Shown here: positions 24,209 through 35,445 of the stretch, piece after piece | Numbering within the stretch: position 1 is the first letter of the stretch | Layout: each line of letters begins with the position of its first letter | From: Tachypleus tridentatus | Lineage: Eukaryota > Arthropoda > Merostomata > Xiphosura > Limulidae | Direction: 5' to 3' | DNA: 64,000 nucleotides | NCBI RefSeq assembly: GCF_004210375.1 | Contig: NC_134835.1 | Span: 68,788,447-68,852,446 of the forward strand | The notes under the pieces: generated by a model | Databases searched by the model: none | What the model was told of the DNA's origin: nothing | The model's input: the letters and a program-made list of their open reading frames with translations, nothing else | Position numbers and translations under genes: made by a program

Positions 24209-24743
24209 GTGTACCACAAAGCCTGAGAAAATATTGATGTATGGTCTATAGCTGTTCGTTTTTAGCTTTTTGCATTATTAATTCCATTGTCTTAAACTTG
24301 AGAATTTGTTTAAATAAATTAAAGATGTTTTTTCTGAATATACACATGTTGGCATGCTTGTCTGGGAATACAGGGAAATGAACTAAACATATCTGAATAA
24401 AATCTCTTCTTATTACACTTTAACGTTTAGCATCTTTATGTCTTGTACAACAATATCAGATTCATATTAAACTGTTCTTACTCACCTCACCTATATTAAA
24501 AAAACAACAACTTGCAATATAAAAATTTAGCTTTTCAATTCACACGCCACTGGTTGTAAAATTAACAAAAAAGTTGGAAACCTTTCTGCCTTCTCATTTA
24601 CTTTTGAGATGGAAACATTCGCAGTGAGTGGTGACGACTTACTGCCTTTCCTCTAGTTTTACCCTGCTAAATTAGGGACGGCTAGCGCAGATAGCCCTCG
24701 TGTAGCTGTGCGCGGAATTCAAACACAAACATTCTATTCTGCG
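24209..24743 (+). repeat. R520 dispersed repeat, copy 2
   Basis: Collinear with 2023-2544, including the SINE-like 3' end. Absent from the matching place after unit B (46542 onward). The Jockey-like LINE follows within a few bases. Confidence 0.8.
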
Positions 24744-26427
24744 TACAAAAACACTACACAACAACTCACTCATGGGAACCACATAAAGACATAATACACT
24801 TAATAAAAGACAGACGTATACTCCGCAGACAGTACATACAAAATTGCAACCCCACACTTAAAACACAGATCAACACTATAAGGAATAAGATACGACATTT
24901 AATCCGACAACAAAAACAAGAAACCTGGGACACCTTCTGTTCAGAACTGAATCACAAAACTGATCCAAAACAATTTTGGACACACTTAAAAAGATTTACG
25001 AATACAGGAACAACAAACACAGTATATCCACCACTTGAACTGGATGGAGAAACAACGTACACTAACATAGAAAAAGCTGAGATATTTAGGAAACACGTTC
25101 AAGACACATCATGAACCAGACATGAACAGATACTTCTATAATACAGTTAATAACTTTATTGATCACAACAAAAGCGTATACACATCCATATTTCCAGTCA
25201 ACACTATTATACACCAAGAGAAAACAAAAGACTGGAGCACTCATCAACTGATTAAAGATATCACTGTAACGGAAGTCGTAACTGCTATTAACAACACAAA
25301 AAACAAAGCCCCTGGAGAAGACGGTGTTCAAGCTATCCTCCTAAAACACGGCACTCAGAGATTATATGAACACCTAACAGCATTATTTAATCTATCATTA
25401 TCAGCTGGATATATCCCCGTTTGTTGGAAGGAAGCAATAATATTAATGTTCCAGAAAGAAGGAAAGCCAGCGAATAAACCAAACAACTACCGCCCAATCA
25501 GCTTAACCAGTTGTATTGGCAAAGTATTAGAGAGGATAATTAGTAATCGTCTCTCAGTATACTTAGAAGAAAATTAAAAAATACCAGAAATTCAAAACGG
25601 ATATCGAAAATACTGCCAAACTTCAGACCACCTGATTCGACTTACAGAATCAATTACTGACAGCTTTAACAAAAACGAATGCACTGTAGCTTGCTTTCTC
25701 GATATTGAGAAAGCTTTTGACACAGTGTGGCATAATGGTTTGCGTCATAGATTGCATGAAATGGCTCTACCCCAGGAAACTATTCGTTGGCTGTCCAACT
25801 TTCTGGAAAACCGAAAGTGCAAAGTAAATGTGAATGGGGCCCACTCAGTGTCCTTTTCACCTGAAGCAGGAGTTCCGCAGGGAGGGGTTGTTAGCCCTAT
25901 ATTATTTATCATGTATGTGAGTAATATGCCTCTGTCCGACCTAAATTTAAGTTATGCATCACAGTTTGCTGACGATGTAGCAGTCTGGAAAAGTGCCCCA
26001 CTCCTTCAATTGCAGCAACGAACCTACAACCAGTTCTAAATAACATCGAAGAATACTGCCAGAAATACAGAATTAAAATCAATATTCCGAAAACCCAAGT
26101 GATATTATTCAGCAGACTCAATAAGCTGAAAAAAGATCCACCAAAGCTCAACATGAATGGATCACTTTTACTGACTGCTACTTCTGCTAAATTTCTAGGT
26201 CTAACCTATGATTCAAAATTAACGTGGTTACCGTATATTAAAAATATACTGAAACGAATCTGGAAAAGAGCAAACTATGCAAGAAGTCTTTCAGGTAAAA
26301 ACCGAGGAACATCACCAGACAATATACTTAAAATCTACAAAACGTACATTAGACCCATAATAGAATATGCATCACCTGCCTGGATTAACATAGCACCCAC
26401 ACATTTACAGAAACTTCAACGACAATC
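24744..26427 (+). mobile_element. Jockey-like LINE ORF2 fragment, first copy
   Basis: Longer relative of the 3.0-4.2 kb LINE. The pre-RT region (LIKDRRILRRQYIQNC, about 24800-25110) lies in one frame. Then comes KAPGEDGVQAILLKHG, NNYRPISLTSCIGKVLERII, FLDIEKAFDTVWHNGL, AGVPQGGVVSPILF, catalytic QFADDVAVW and FLGLTYDSKLTW. Visible breaks: a frame change near 25110, a TAA after LSVYLEEN (about 25575) and a frame change near 26000. The 3' end is cut where the Penelope-like element begins (after THLQKLQR). The last ~870 bp is repeated at 47021-47889. Confidence 0.9.
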
Positions 26428-28992
26428 TATTTTATTCAACAATGTAGAAAGGAACAAGTAACCCCTAATTTTGTAAAGGTAAAACTTTAAAAATTTTAAT
26501 AAATACACAAACATTATCCAAAATTTACAGAAAAACTACTTAAAGCCATGTTGAACACACAATACAAAGAACTACATGACTTACAAAAACAAAAAATGAA
26601 CCTAGACCATCAACTGGCATGCTGCATTAAACCAGAGATTTACGGACTTATACAACGAAACATAAACCAAATCAATACTAAGAACAATAGAGACAAAAAG
26701 ATCTGCCACAACAACAAGAAAACTAAAAACTAAGATGCAAACAACAGAAAAGACATCAACATGACAAACCGTTGACTAACCTCATAATTAACAGATCCGA
26801 CCGACAATTAAACACAGACGAGATACATCTACTTAACAAAGGACTAAACTTCGCAATAGCACCTTGGTACATTCCAACCATAGAAATCAAAACATGTTTA
26901 GAAGATCTAGCCAGGAGACTTGTGATACTTTCTACAGAAAACAACCAACAGAAAGAAGACAACTTAGATAATTTTGTTTTCATCCAACGGCCAAACTTCC
27001 CAGGTAAAATTAAAAAATTTATATTTTCCAGAAACGCCTAAAAACATCTTAAACGATTTTTTCAAAATTTTCTCACAAAACCATCAACATAATTTCACAA
27101 AACAGAAAACTAAAAAACAATCTTACAAAAAGAGACATTAATTCCATTAAAAACCTAAAACAAGACAGAAACATAAATTCGAAAAGCAGCTAAAGGTAAC
27201 GCTATAGTCATAATGAACACGAATGAATACATCCAAAAAATGAAAAACATCCTATCAGACACGAACAAATTTAAAGTAATGCACACAAATCCAACAAAGA
27301 CACACGAGATGCAACTGAACAAATTACTACTACAAATGAAAAAAAGCCAACACAATTTCACAAACACTTTATTCCTACCTACGTAAACACCGACTCACGC
27401 ACACCACAAGTATACGGCATCCCCAAACCTCATAAACCAGATTGTCCATTACGACCAATAATGTCCACATATGAATCGTTTAATTACAATCTTGGTAAAT
27501 ACATAGCATGGGCATTCTCCAAATATGTAACATCAGCCAGCTCATTCATCAAAGACTCTTTTAATTTCAAGTCTAATCTAAATCAACTTAATTATAAAGC
27601 CTTAATGGCCAGTTTCGATGTTATATCCCTCTTTACAGAAGTTCTAACCGTTGAAGCCTGCAAGATAGCCTTAGAACTCTATATCCGAGACCCTAACCCA
27701 TCTATAGACATTCCCAGCAACCAATTAGCAACCCTCATAGAATTCACCACGATAAAGACAAACTTCATGTTCAACAACCACAACTATATACAAACAAATG
27801 GCCTAAGCATGGGCAACCCAGTATCATCAGTTCTAGCCAATATTTTTGACACAAGTTGAAACACAAGCAATTAACACAGCATTACATCCACCACTGTACT
27901 GGTACAGATATGTGGATGACACGGTTGCGGGATTCAGATCTACAGAACACACACTTAATTTTTTCAATCACATTAACTCTAGACATCCCAACATTAACTT
28001 CACATGTGAACAGGAAGAAAGCAATCAAATATTATTTCTTAACCTCAATTATAAGAACCGACACACAATTCAAAACAGAAATCCGCCGAAAAATCACCCA
28101 TACTGGATTATACATTCCTTGGGACTCAGCACATGAAACAAAACAAAAAATTCAACATAATAAGAAACCAAATAAACAGCCATAAAACTATGCTCACCAG
28201 ATAAAATTAACGATGAATTAGACAAAATAAAACAATACTTCATCAACATCAATAAGTTTCCTCCGCAAACCGTAGAAAACGTAAAATGCACACACCTAGA
28301 CAGAAAGCAAAATCAACCAACAAAAGTAAATATATCTCACGAATCAAAAAATCACGAAACCATATACTGCTGCATACCATATATTCCTGACATCAACAGA
28401 CAAATAACCAACATTTGGCAAAAAACTAGTAACAAAATATGACATTCCAGTTAATACCAAATTTATTCAAAAGCCAGGCACAAAACTGAGGTCTATACTA
28501 TGTAAAAACTACACTGACAAACACCACACCAACATTATTTATAAAATACAATGTGATAACTGCCACGACTTCTATATTGGAGAATCATGTAGAAAAATGG
28601 AAACCAAATTCAAAGAACACAAGTCACCTTCACACGTTTTCGAACACAGCAAGTCAAATAACACAACATAACCATAGAAAACACTCAAATACTAAATAAA
28701 CAAACGCAAAATTAAAGAAGCCTTATTTATACAACAACTTAAACCCAAAATAAACCAATATAAAGGAACGACTTTATACCTATATTTAATATAATAAAAT
28801 AAAATTATATATTCAAACATCTAACACCGCTCTCTACATTCCGACACTCGGTTACACAACCCCTTCCAAACATGTGGTCAGCTTTCGGTCAGTTACCTCT
28901 TTCTTTGTGAACCTCACGATGACCGAAGGTCGAAACGTTGTATGCTCTTCTATGTAAAATATTTTCTCAACCCAAACGAGCCGTTTTTCATA
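26428..28992 (+). mobile_element. Penelope-like element (PLE), first copy
   Basis: Coding relic with the PLE hallmarks in order: the N-terminal region, KGNAIVIMN, GIPKPHKPDCPLRPIMS, the RT motif ASFDVISLFTEV, NGLSMGNPVSSVLANIF, the catalytic YRYVDDTVAGF, then a C-terminal GIY-YIG-type endonuclease stretch (IIYKIQCDNCHDFYIGES). The reverse transcriptase plus GIY-YIG combination defines endonuclease-bearing PLEs. The element is broken by several frame interruptions. It interrupts the Jockey-like LINE, and its 3' edge lies about 20 bp from the start of duplication unit B. Confidence 0.9.
28916..28937 (+). ncRNA. Hammerhead-like core in PLE 3' end
   Basis: cacgatgaccgaaggtcgaaac: a GATGA box, a self-complementary gacc/ggtc stem with a short gaa loop, then CGAAAC. 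PLE terminal repeats are known to carry hammerhead ribozymes (CTGATGA..stem..GAAA). Here the first box is degenerate (acgatga), and I could not identify stems I and III, so activity is doubtful. The same bases occur at 50368-50389. Confidence 0.35.
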
Positions 28993-29141
28993 TATACTGC
29001 TTGTATTTGTTTTTAACAGGTGTTTTTATGAATGTCTTATGTGAAGTTGTTTTCAGTACAAACAAGTTTTATGAGTAATAGCATAAATTACTTTATTTTG
29101 TGACTTAATCAGTACTTAATTCCAAGTTTTATACTCTACAG

Positions 29142-30022
29142 TGGAGAAGATGCTCTTCATGAATACACAGAAATTAAAACGGTAAGTAATGTATGTGCAA
29201 ATACATGACCATATTTATTTTTAAATTAATGCAGGGCCTCCATCACAAACTTTTGAGGAGGAGGGGAACCTCTAACAGATAGCTGTTTATATGTTGTGTT
29301 GACGAGGTATGTTTCCCATTGTCTAAGCTCTTCACTTACTTGAATATAGTGCATAGTAGTGGAATACATGTGATCTGTATTGGCAAACCACCTAATTATC
29401 ATATTGGTCTAATTATGGGTTTTTTTAGTATAAGCTTCCCCCTCACTCCATGCACCTTCAATTTTCAAAAGTATAGGAAAGAAAACCATATCCTTTGTTA
29501 AAATCCATACTGTAATTGAACAGCTTGTTGGTGGATTTAGGTGCAAGAATTAGCAATGACCTCGAGCAAACATCTTGTACTTTTGTGTAGACAGATTCTA
29601 TCTGGACATTGAAGAATACAAGATAGCATAATGGGAAATGGTCTATGGTCAGCCATGATTATAAGTGGTTATAAATATACAGCCCAATTAACATATAAAA
29701 AACAAAGGCCAGGAAAAAGCCTTTATAATTGGGCTAATCTTGAATGCTGTCTTCAAGTGCTTACTCTACCTTTTTTAAGTATAGTAGATTAGTACAAATA
29801 TAATCTCTAAGTAGATTACTCTAACAATTTTGAAAATAAATAATTGTATATTGGATGCTTGGGCAATCTTGATTGATTTATCAATGTTGAAGTTGTTAAA
29901 GGTTTTTCTTAACTAACCTTGTTATTTAACTTTCCTACTATGTGACTATTATCAGTACTGATTGCTATTTTTTCTATTTCAAACTCCAGGTTACAACGCA
30001 ACTTCCACAAAAGAACTCTTAA
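29142..30022 (+). pseudogene. Duplicated ALDH1 exons 11 and 12, copy B
   Basis: Exon 11 copy at 29142-29181 ([13 protein letters not shown]) with ctacag acceptor and gtaagt donor. Exon 12 copy at 29990-30022 (VTTQLPQKNS then TAA; the functional gene has [10 protein letters not shown]). Both keep frame and splice signals. No other ALDH exons lie nearby, so on its own this is a gene fragment. It could still serve as an alternative 3' end if exon 10 (donor at 9064) splices about 20 kb downstream. No selection test was possible. Confidence 0.93.
29691..29735. repeat. Small hairpin in a block absent from unit A
   Basis: agcccaatta ... taattgggct form a perfect 10-bp outer stem, with aaaggc/gccttt inside. 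It lies in a ~150-bp block present in B and in the recent copy (51140-51194) but missing from A at about 10005. Could be part of a short inverted-repeat element. Confidence 0.6.
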
Positions 30023-30607
30023 ATATTCATCTCCAGTTTCACATGCCTCAATCTGTGGATAATTTTTTTTTTATACCTAACAAGATGTATTTTCAGTATG
30101 TTCCTATCCTACATATTGTGGTGCTTTGTTCATAACTAATAATTTGGAACTTGTTAAAATCCTATTTGTCTGCAATAAATCATACTTTGTTTCTGTATAT
30201 GAGATACTTTGTAACTTCTTTCTTTCAGTTACAAGGGGAGAACAAAAAAAATTGTACCATTTGAAAAAAACCCACACAGCTGCAAACAAATACTACGTTA
30301 CAATTGTGTCCTAAACGAAAAGACAAATGCATAGATACATAAAATCTAAAATTAATGAATATACAACTAAAAAACTATTGTGGGATATCTGTCTTTAGGT
30401 AAAGAATATGCTAGAACTCATTTTGGATATAATGCATAACCAGGCTTTGTGAATAAATAATGAAAGAAAACTATTTTGTCATGGTTTTGTTATATGTGTA
30501 CGTGACATTATTTATGATTTAAAGAAGGAAGTTCAAAGGAGAAACGTTAGTTTTAGAAATATACTTTCTAATTATGGTATATGTATTTACAAACTGCCTC
30601 TTGTTTT

Positions 30608-30845
30608 AAAATACTCCTGTTTTGTCAAATCTCTAACCACTCCTTGAAGTCCAAAATTTGCTAATATACCATATTTCCACTAGTTAATGCATAAAACAGG
30701 CATAGGAAATTTGTTTTACAACAGCTAAAATACTCCTGTTTTGTCAAATCTCTAACCACTCCTTGAAGTCCAAAATTTGCTAATATACCATATTTCCACT
30801 AGTTAATGCATAAAACAAGCATAGGAAATTTGTTTTACAACAGCT
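30608..30845 (+). repeat. 119-bp tandem duplication
   Basis: Two adjacent 119-bp copies starting aaaatactcctg (30608 and 30727). Unit A has a single copy (about 10808-10926). The recent copy has both (52071-52308). The duplication therefore happened in B after it split from A and before the 9.87-kb copy was made. Confidence 0.92.
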
Positions 30846-31534
30846 AAAATCTTAAATTTGTTAAAGGTTTAATTTTCAAAAAAGGGAAACCTTTTTATTT
30901 GTTAATGTTTGTTTCATGGTTGAATTTAATTTTCTTGTCCTTAAAATTGACTGTCATTTAATATTAGGAAAGCTTTTTAAAAAACAAGAAACTCCCTATT
31001 CTTCCTTTTTAGATGTAATCTGTTGTAATTACTTTCTAGCTTTTCTAAATACCTGATAAAAGCATTAAAGTTTTAAAGTATAAAAGTCGAATGGTTGCTT
31101 GAATCCTTCATGAGTATAAACTTTTTAATCTTTATGCGGCTGAACTGCCACTTTCCTTTTGGCAAACGCAAACTAACGTGGCAGGGGTTTAATTTAGAGA
31201 GAGAGAAATCAGAAGAGTTCTCTCTCCAACTGGGGTGTTCAGGAACGTTGTGGTTCCTCTTTCCTTTTTGCGGGATTTGGACAACCTTTTATTCCTTATT
31301 AATCTCGGAGCAAGTTTTCTGACTTGTATAATAGACAAAGGGAGAGGAATTGACGACAAATATTGCACTCTTCGAAGAAAACGTATCCGTAAATGTACAA
31401 TTTTAATTATTTAAATTACGCCACATTTCGAAATAATAGTGACTTTAATTCCTAACAATTTAATATAGAATATCCTAATTGTGAAATAAAACTTCTTTTA
31501 CCAGTATTACTCATGTCTGGCCTCCCGCCACATC

Positions 31535-31645
31535 AAAAGTTTTTCTTGTTTTTAGAATTTCGTGAAAAGCTACATGATGGCTAGCTGTCCTTAACTTAGC
31601 AATATAAAACCAGAGGGAAGACCGTTAGTAATCGCTGCCAAAGCT
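31535..31645 (-). repeat. Diverged SINE-1 tail, unit B
   Basis: Same relic as 11613-11725, almost unchanged between the units. Confidence 0.6.
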
Positions 31646-33070
31646 TTATATGTAAAGTTGAGTAATAAAACATAACAATCGATACATGTAACATCAAAAA
31701 GCTTATTACAGTTTCATAAATTAATTGATTAAAACGCACGAAACTTTATTTAAAGCAACATCTTAGTCATAGATGATTCGTAGGATTTCGTTAATTGGCG
31801 TATTATGGCACAAACAACTAGACTATCTGCACCATTTTATACGAAAACGCAGCTTTTCTACTTGTAAAATCTTATACGCGCTTAATGAGGGCTGTCTTTA
31901 ATATAGGCATATGCTCATTGCTATGTTTTATATATAGAGAATTTAGTTACACCGGAACTATATATATTCTCACTATATTCTCAGACAAACGTCAGTAACA
32001 ATCTTCAGCTATAGCTCAACTAATGAGATAAAATAGTCAATGGTTACAGTAGTTCATTATGAATTGTATCATCTAGCTACTAGATATGTTTACTATCATG
32101 ACAATGTGTAAAGGTAGCTACCGTAGAAAATAATTCTTTGCTCATAGTTGAGCATAAAAACAAAAGCCAGGAAACAAGATGAATAAAAAGAAAAACATTG
32201 GAAGTTTAAAAAATTGCAAATAGGGCACGTAAAAAAAAAAGGAAACAACGTCGTAGATACTGCATACATTACTCAAACTACAAATCAATATTTTGACCCT
32301 TCTACCTAGTAGCACAGCAGCATGTCTGTAGGCAGAGAATAGATAGCCCATTGTACTTAATTCCAGATAAGCAAAGAAATAACGTAACTTACATCAGTGA
32401 TATTGTTTCTAACCTCTCCAGTTTTTGAAATTCACTGTAATGGTGCTTTTAGCTCCACTTATTATAATTCTAGGTCACAGCATGAAGTCAAAATGGGGGT
32501 TTATAATTTGAATAAATAACACCTATAGTATCTCTAGCCTTTTTTTACGATCCTTATTTGCAAGTTTTTAATTCCACTTTTTTATTTACCCTGTTGTAAA
32601 CATCTCAAGCAGAATGTGTATACCACAGGTAAAAAATATTATTTAAGACCGTAATAATGTTATTAAAACTTTACAAACATTTTACTGAAATGTTAGTGCC
32701 ATCTGTGATGTGTTCATAAAACTAAGTGTCAAGGCATTTGTAAAATAAAGGTAATCTGAAAGTTTCAGCTACAACTGAAATTAGACTATAACAGAATGTG
32801 GTTACTGAACGAATGACTTATACTCGAACATTCATTCGAATATAGTGGGATAATATTAGAGTTAAAACCGTATTTAATGGCAAAATATAATTGGTATGAC
32901 AGAATAATTGGAAAGTGAGAATTATTTTTCAAGTTGAAGAACATGTGAATGAAAATGCACCAAAGTAGAAATTATTTTTAATACAACATACAATGGGACG
33001 ACCAAAGTTGTTGGTTGGTTTTATGTTTTTGTGTAGGAAATACAACATCGATGTTCGAGATTGTAAAGAT

Positions 33071-33316
33071 TTAGTTTTGAATTTCGCGCAAAGCTAAACG
33101 AGGGCTATCTGCGCTAGCCGTCCCTAATTTAGCAGTGTAAGACTAAGAAGGTAGCTAGTTGTCGCCACCCACCACCAATTCTTGGGCTACTCTTTTACCA
33201 ACGAATAGTGGGATTGACTGTCACATTATAATGCCCCCACAGCTGAAAGGACAAACATGTTTGTGACGGAAATTCGAACCCGCGACCCTCGAATTTCGAG
33301 TCGAGCGCCGGGCCCG
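33071..33316 (-). repeat. SINE-1, left partner of the SINE pair
   Basis: Minus-strand copy from tttgaatttcgcgcaaagc to gagcgccgggcccg with a shortened head. It is flanked by gattgtaaa on both sides, its target duplication. In unit A its left flank is joined to the right flank of the next SINE. Confidence 0.88.
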
Positions 33317-33941
33317 ATTGTAAATAAGTTTAACTTCCCAAATTAAGTATATAGTATATCAATTATTTTTATTGTTTTTTAAAAGTTTTGCTTGATGATT
33401 CGTCTGACTCTCATAGGTGTATTTTAAAGAACATTATTTTCAACACTTGTCACAAATTAAATTGAGATGTTATGGTTTGTATATATAATTTGTTTAATGA
33501 GTAACTTTTAATTATATAAATTAATTTAAAATAGCACTTTCAAGATAGTTTTAGTTTACATTATTATCCTATAATTTGTAAGCTTTATTAAGCAATAAAA
33601 AATTTTAAAATAAAGTTGCTAAAAGTTATTCCAACAAGACTATGGGATGTGGCAGCTTTTACCTAGAGTGAAATAATTTAGAAGACTAAATACAAGTGAA
33701 CCAGACTGGTAAAATCTGATGGTACACTAGAACACTGAAAAAGAACCCTTCCTCTCCCCTTCGGTGGCTCCGGGTTTCGATATTTGCGTGTGAAGAGCAC
33801 AGATAACCCATTGTGTTTGTTTTTAACAAACTAGAAACTAATTGCAAATCTGATGTTCTGAAATACTATAATATGTATATTTATTACGTAGACAACGAAG
33901 TTTGTTTTATTTTGACTCATAATTATTCTCAACCCTTATCA

Positions 33942-33970
33942 CCCCCCCCCCCACACACACACACACACAA
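33942..33970 (+). repeat. C-run plus (AC)n microsatellite
   Basis: A run of about 12 C followed by (ac)n. The recent copy near 55397-55418 has a much shorter C run, a typical slippage or sequencing difference. Confidence 0.85.
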
Positions 33971-34296
33971 GTGGAACAACTTCCTTGAAGCTTCTCTGAA
34001 CGTTTATTTAAAATTTAAAAAGTAATCGTGAACAAATAATCTCTCTAAAACTGTTTTTTTGGCAGGGGGCACGCGTGTTTGCATAACTATTACTTAATGT
34101 AAGTAACACCAGGAAGGACACACAAAAGTTCAAACAAAATGTTCGCTGCTTTTGTAAATACGAGTAATAGATGAAGGTCACGCTATAAGCCAACCATTTT
34201 GGTTACAACGGTGACAAGTAAGGAAACTGTCAATACTCCAGAACAAATAATAGAGAAATAAGATCCAGATCTTAGTAACGAGATCTACAGTTTGAA

Positions 34297-34552
34297 GTTT
34301 GTTTGTTTTGGAATTTCGCCCAAAGCTACTCGAGGGCTATCTGTGCTAGCCGTCCGTAATTTAGCAGTGTAAGACTAGAGGGAAGGCAGCTAGTTATCGC
34401 CACCCACCGCCAACACTTGGGCTACTCTTTTACCAACGAATAGTGGGATTGATCGTCACATTATACACCTCCACGGCTGGGAGGGCGAGCATGTTTAGCG
34501 CGAACCCTCAGATTACGAGTCGCACGCCTTACGCGCTTGGCCATGCCAAGCC
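34297..34552 (-). repeat. SINE-1, right partner of the SINE pair
   Basis: Minus-strand copy from tttgtttgttttggaatttc to ggccatgccaagcctc. The stretch after agcagtgtaagac and the flank match the right half of the chimeric SINE in unit A. Confidence 0.88.
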
Positions 34553-35171
34553 TCAAAGCTATCAGAGCAGTATTTTTTGTCGTATCATACGGTGGTGACA
34601 CCTGAAAGTATGAGAAACTTAAAAACAACAACCTATCGAAAAAATCCACAACTGTTTTATTTTGTTTTTCAATATATATCTATTATATTGTGTCAAAGTA
34701 AATGTGCTAAAGTTTTAAATATAAATTAATGATAAATATTTTAACAATTATTTCAACAGTATAAAGAGCATTTTTTTTTAAATAATTATCTTGATGTGAA
34801 GAACATACTTTGTTCCAATGTTTCTGAAAATAACTCGCAGACAGATGCGACCGGTTTTCAAAGTGTCCTTTTCCCTTAGTTTCTTTACTACGTTTTGCCA
34901 CGAAAAATTCTGAAAAATACACCTTTTCTCGAACTGAAAAATGTATTCGCGTATTTCATTCTTACAAATATATCCAGATACGAACACACATACACTTAAT
35001 CTGGGTATGTTCCACAGTGCAGTGATAAAAGCAGTTAACTATATTTCTCCATTGTTCTTTATTCCTCGCGCCAACTTTCCTAATTCAAGTTTTTAATTTC
35101 ATGATAACTTTTAATGACGTCGAGTAAAATCTCGTTGCTCTTTCTTTTACCCTTCACGTCAGAATCTACTG

Positions 35172-35445
35172 GGCCTGGCATGGCCAAGCGCGTAAGGCGT
35201 GCGACTCGTAATCCGAGGGTCGCGGGTTCGCGCCCGCGTCGCGCTAAAACATGCTCGCCCTCCCAGCCGTGGGGCGTATAATGTGACGGTCAATCCCACT
35301 ATTCGTTGGTAAAAGAGTAGCCCAGGAGTTGGCGGTGGGTGGTGATGACAAGCTGCCTTCCCTCTAGTCTTACACTGCTAAATTAGGGACGGCTAGCACA
35401 GATAGCCCTCGAGTAGCTTTGTGCGAAATTCCGAAACAAAAAAAC
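35172..35445 (+). repeat. SINE-1 insertion in unit B
   Basis: Full copy: ggcctggcatggccaagcgc (A box), cgcgggttcgcgcccgcg (B box), full body and A-rich tail. Flanked by agaatctactg on both sides (35161-35171 and 35446-35456). Unit A has the empty site (about 13970-13980). The recent 9.87-kb duplication ends inside this SINE. Confidence 0.95.

Larger units (their letters stand above)
25557..35426 (+). repeat. Recent 9.87-kb duplication, source-side copy
   Basis: From gtatacttag inside the LINE to gtgcga inside the SINE at 35172-35445. Nearly identical to 47021-56872 (offset 21446-21464). The differences I saw are mostly one-base changes in homopolymer length plus very few substitutions. It spans the LINE 3' part, the PLE, and the start of unit B with the ALDH1 exon copies. 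Confidence 0.88.

Noticed and set aside
30608-30845. CRISPR-like or longer tandem array
   Set aside because: Only two adjacent 119-bp copies, no spacers. The window is animal DNA.
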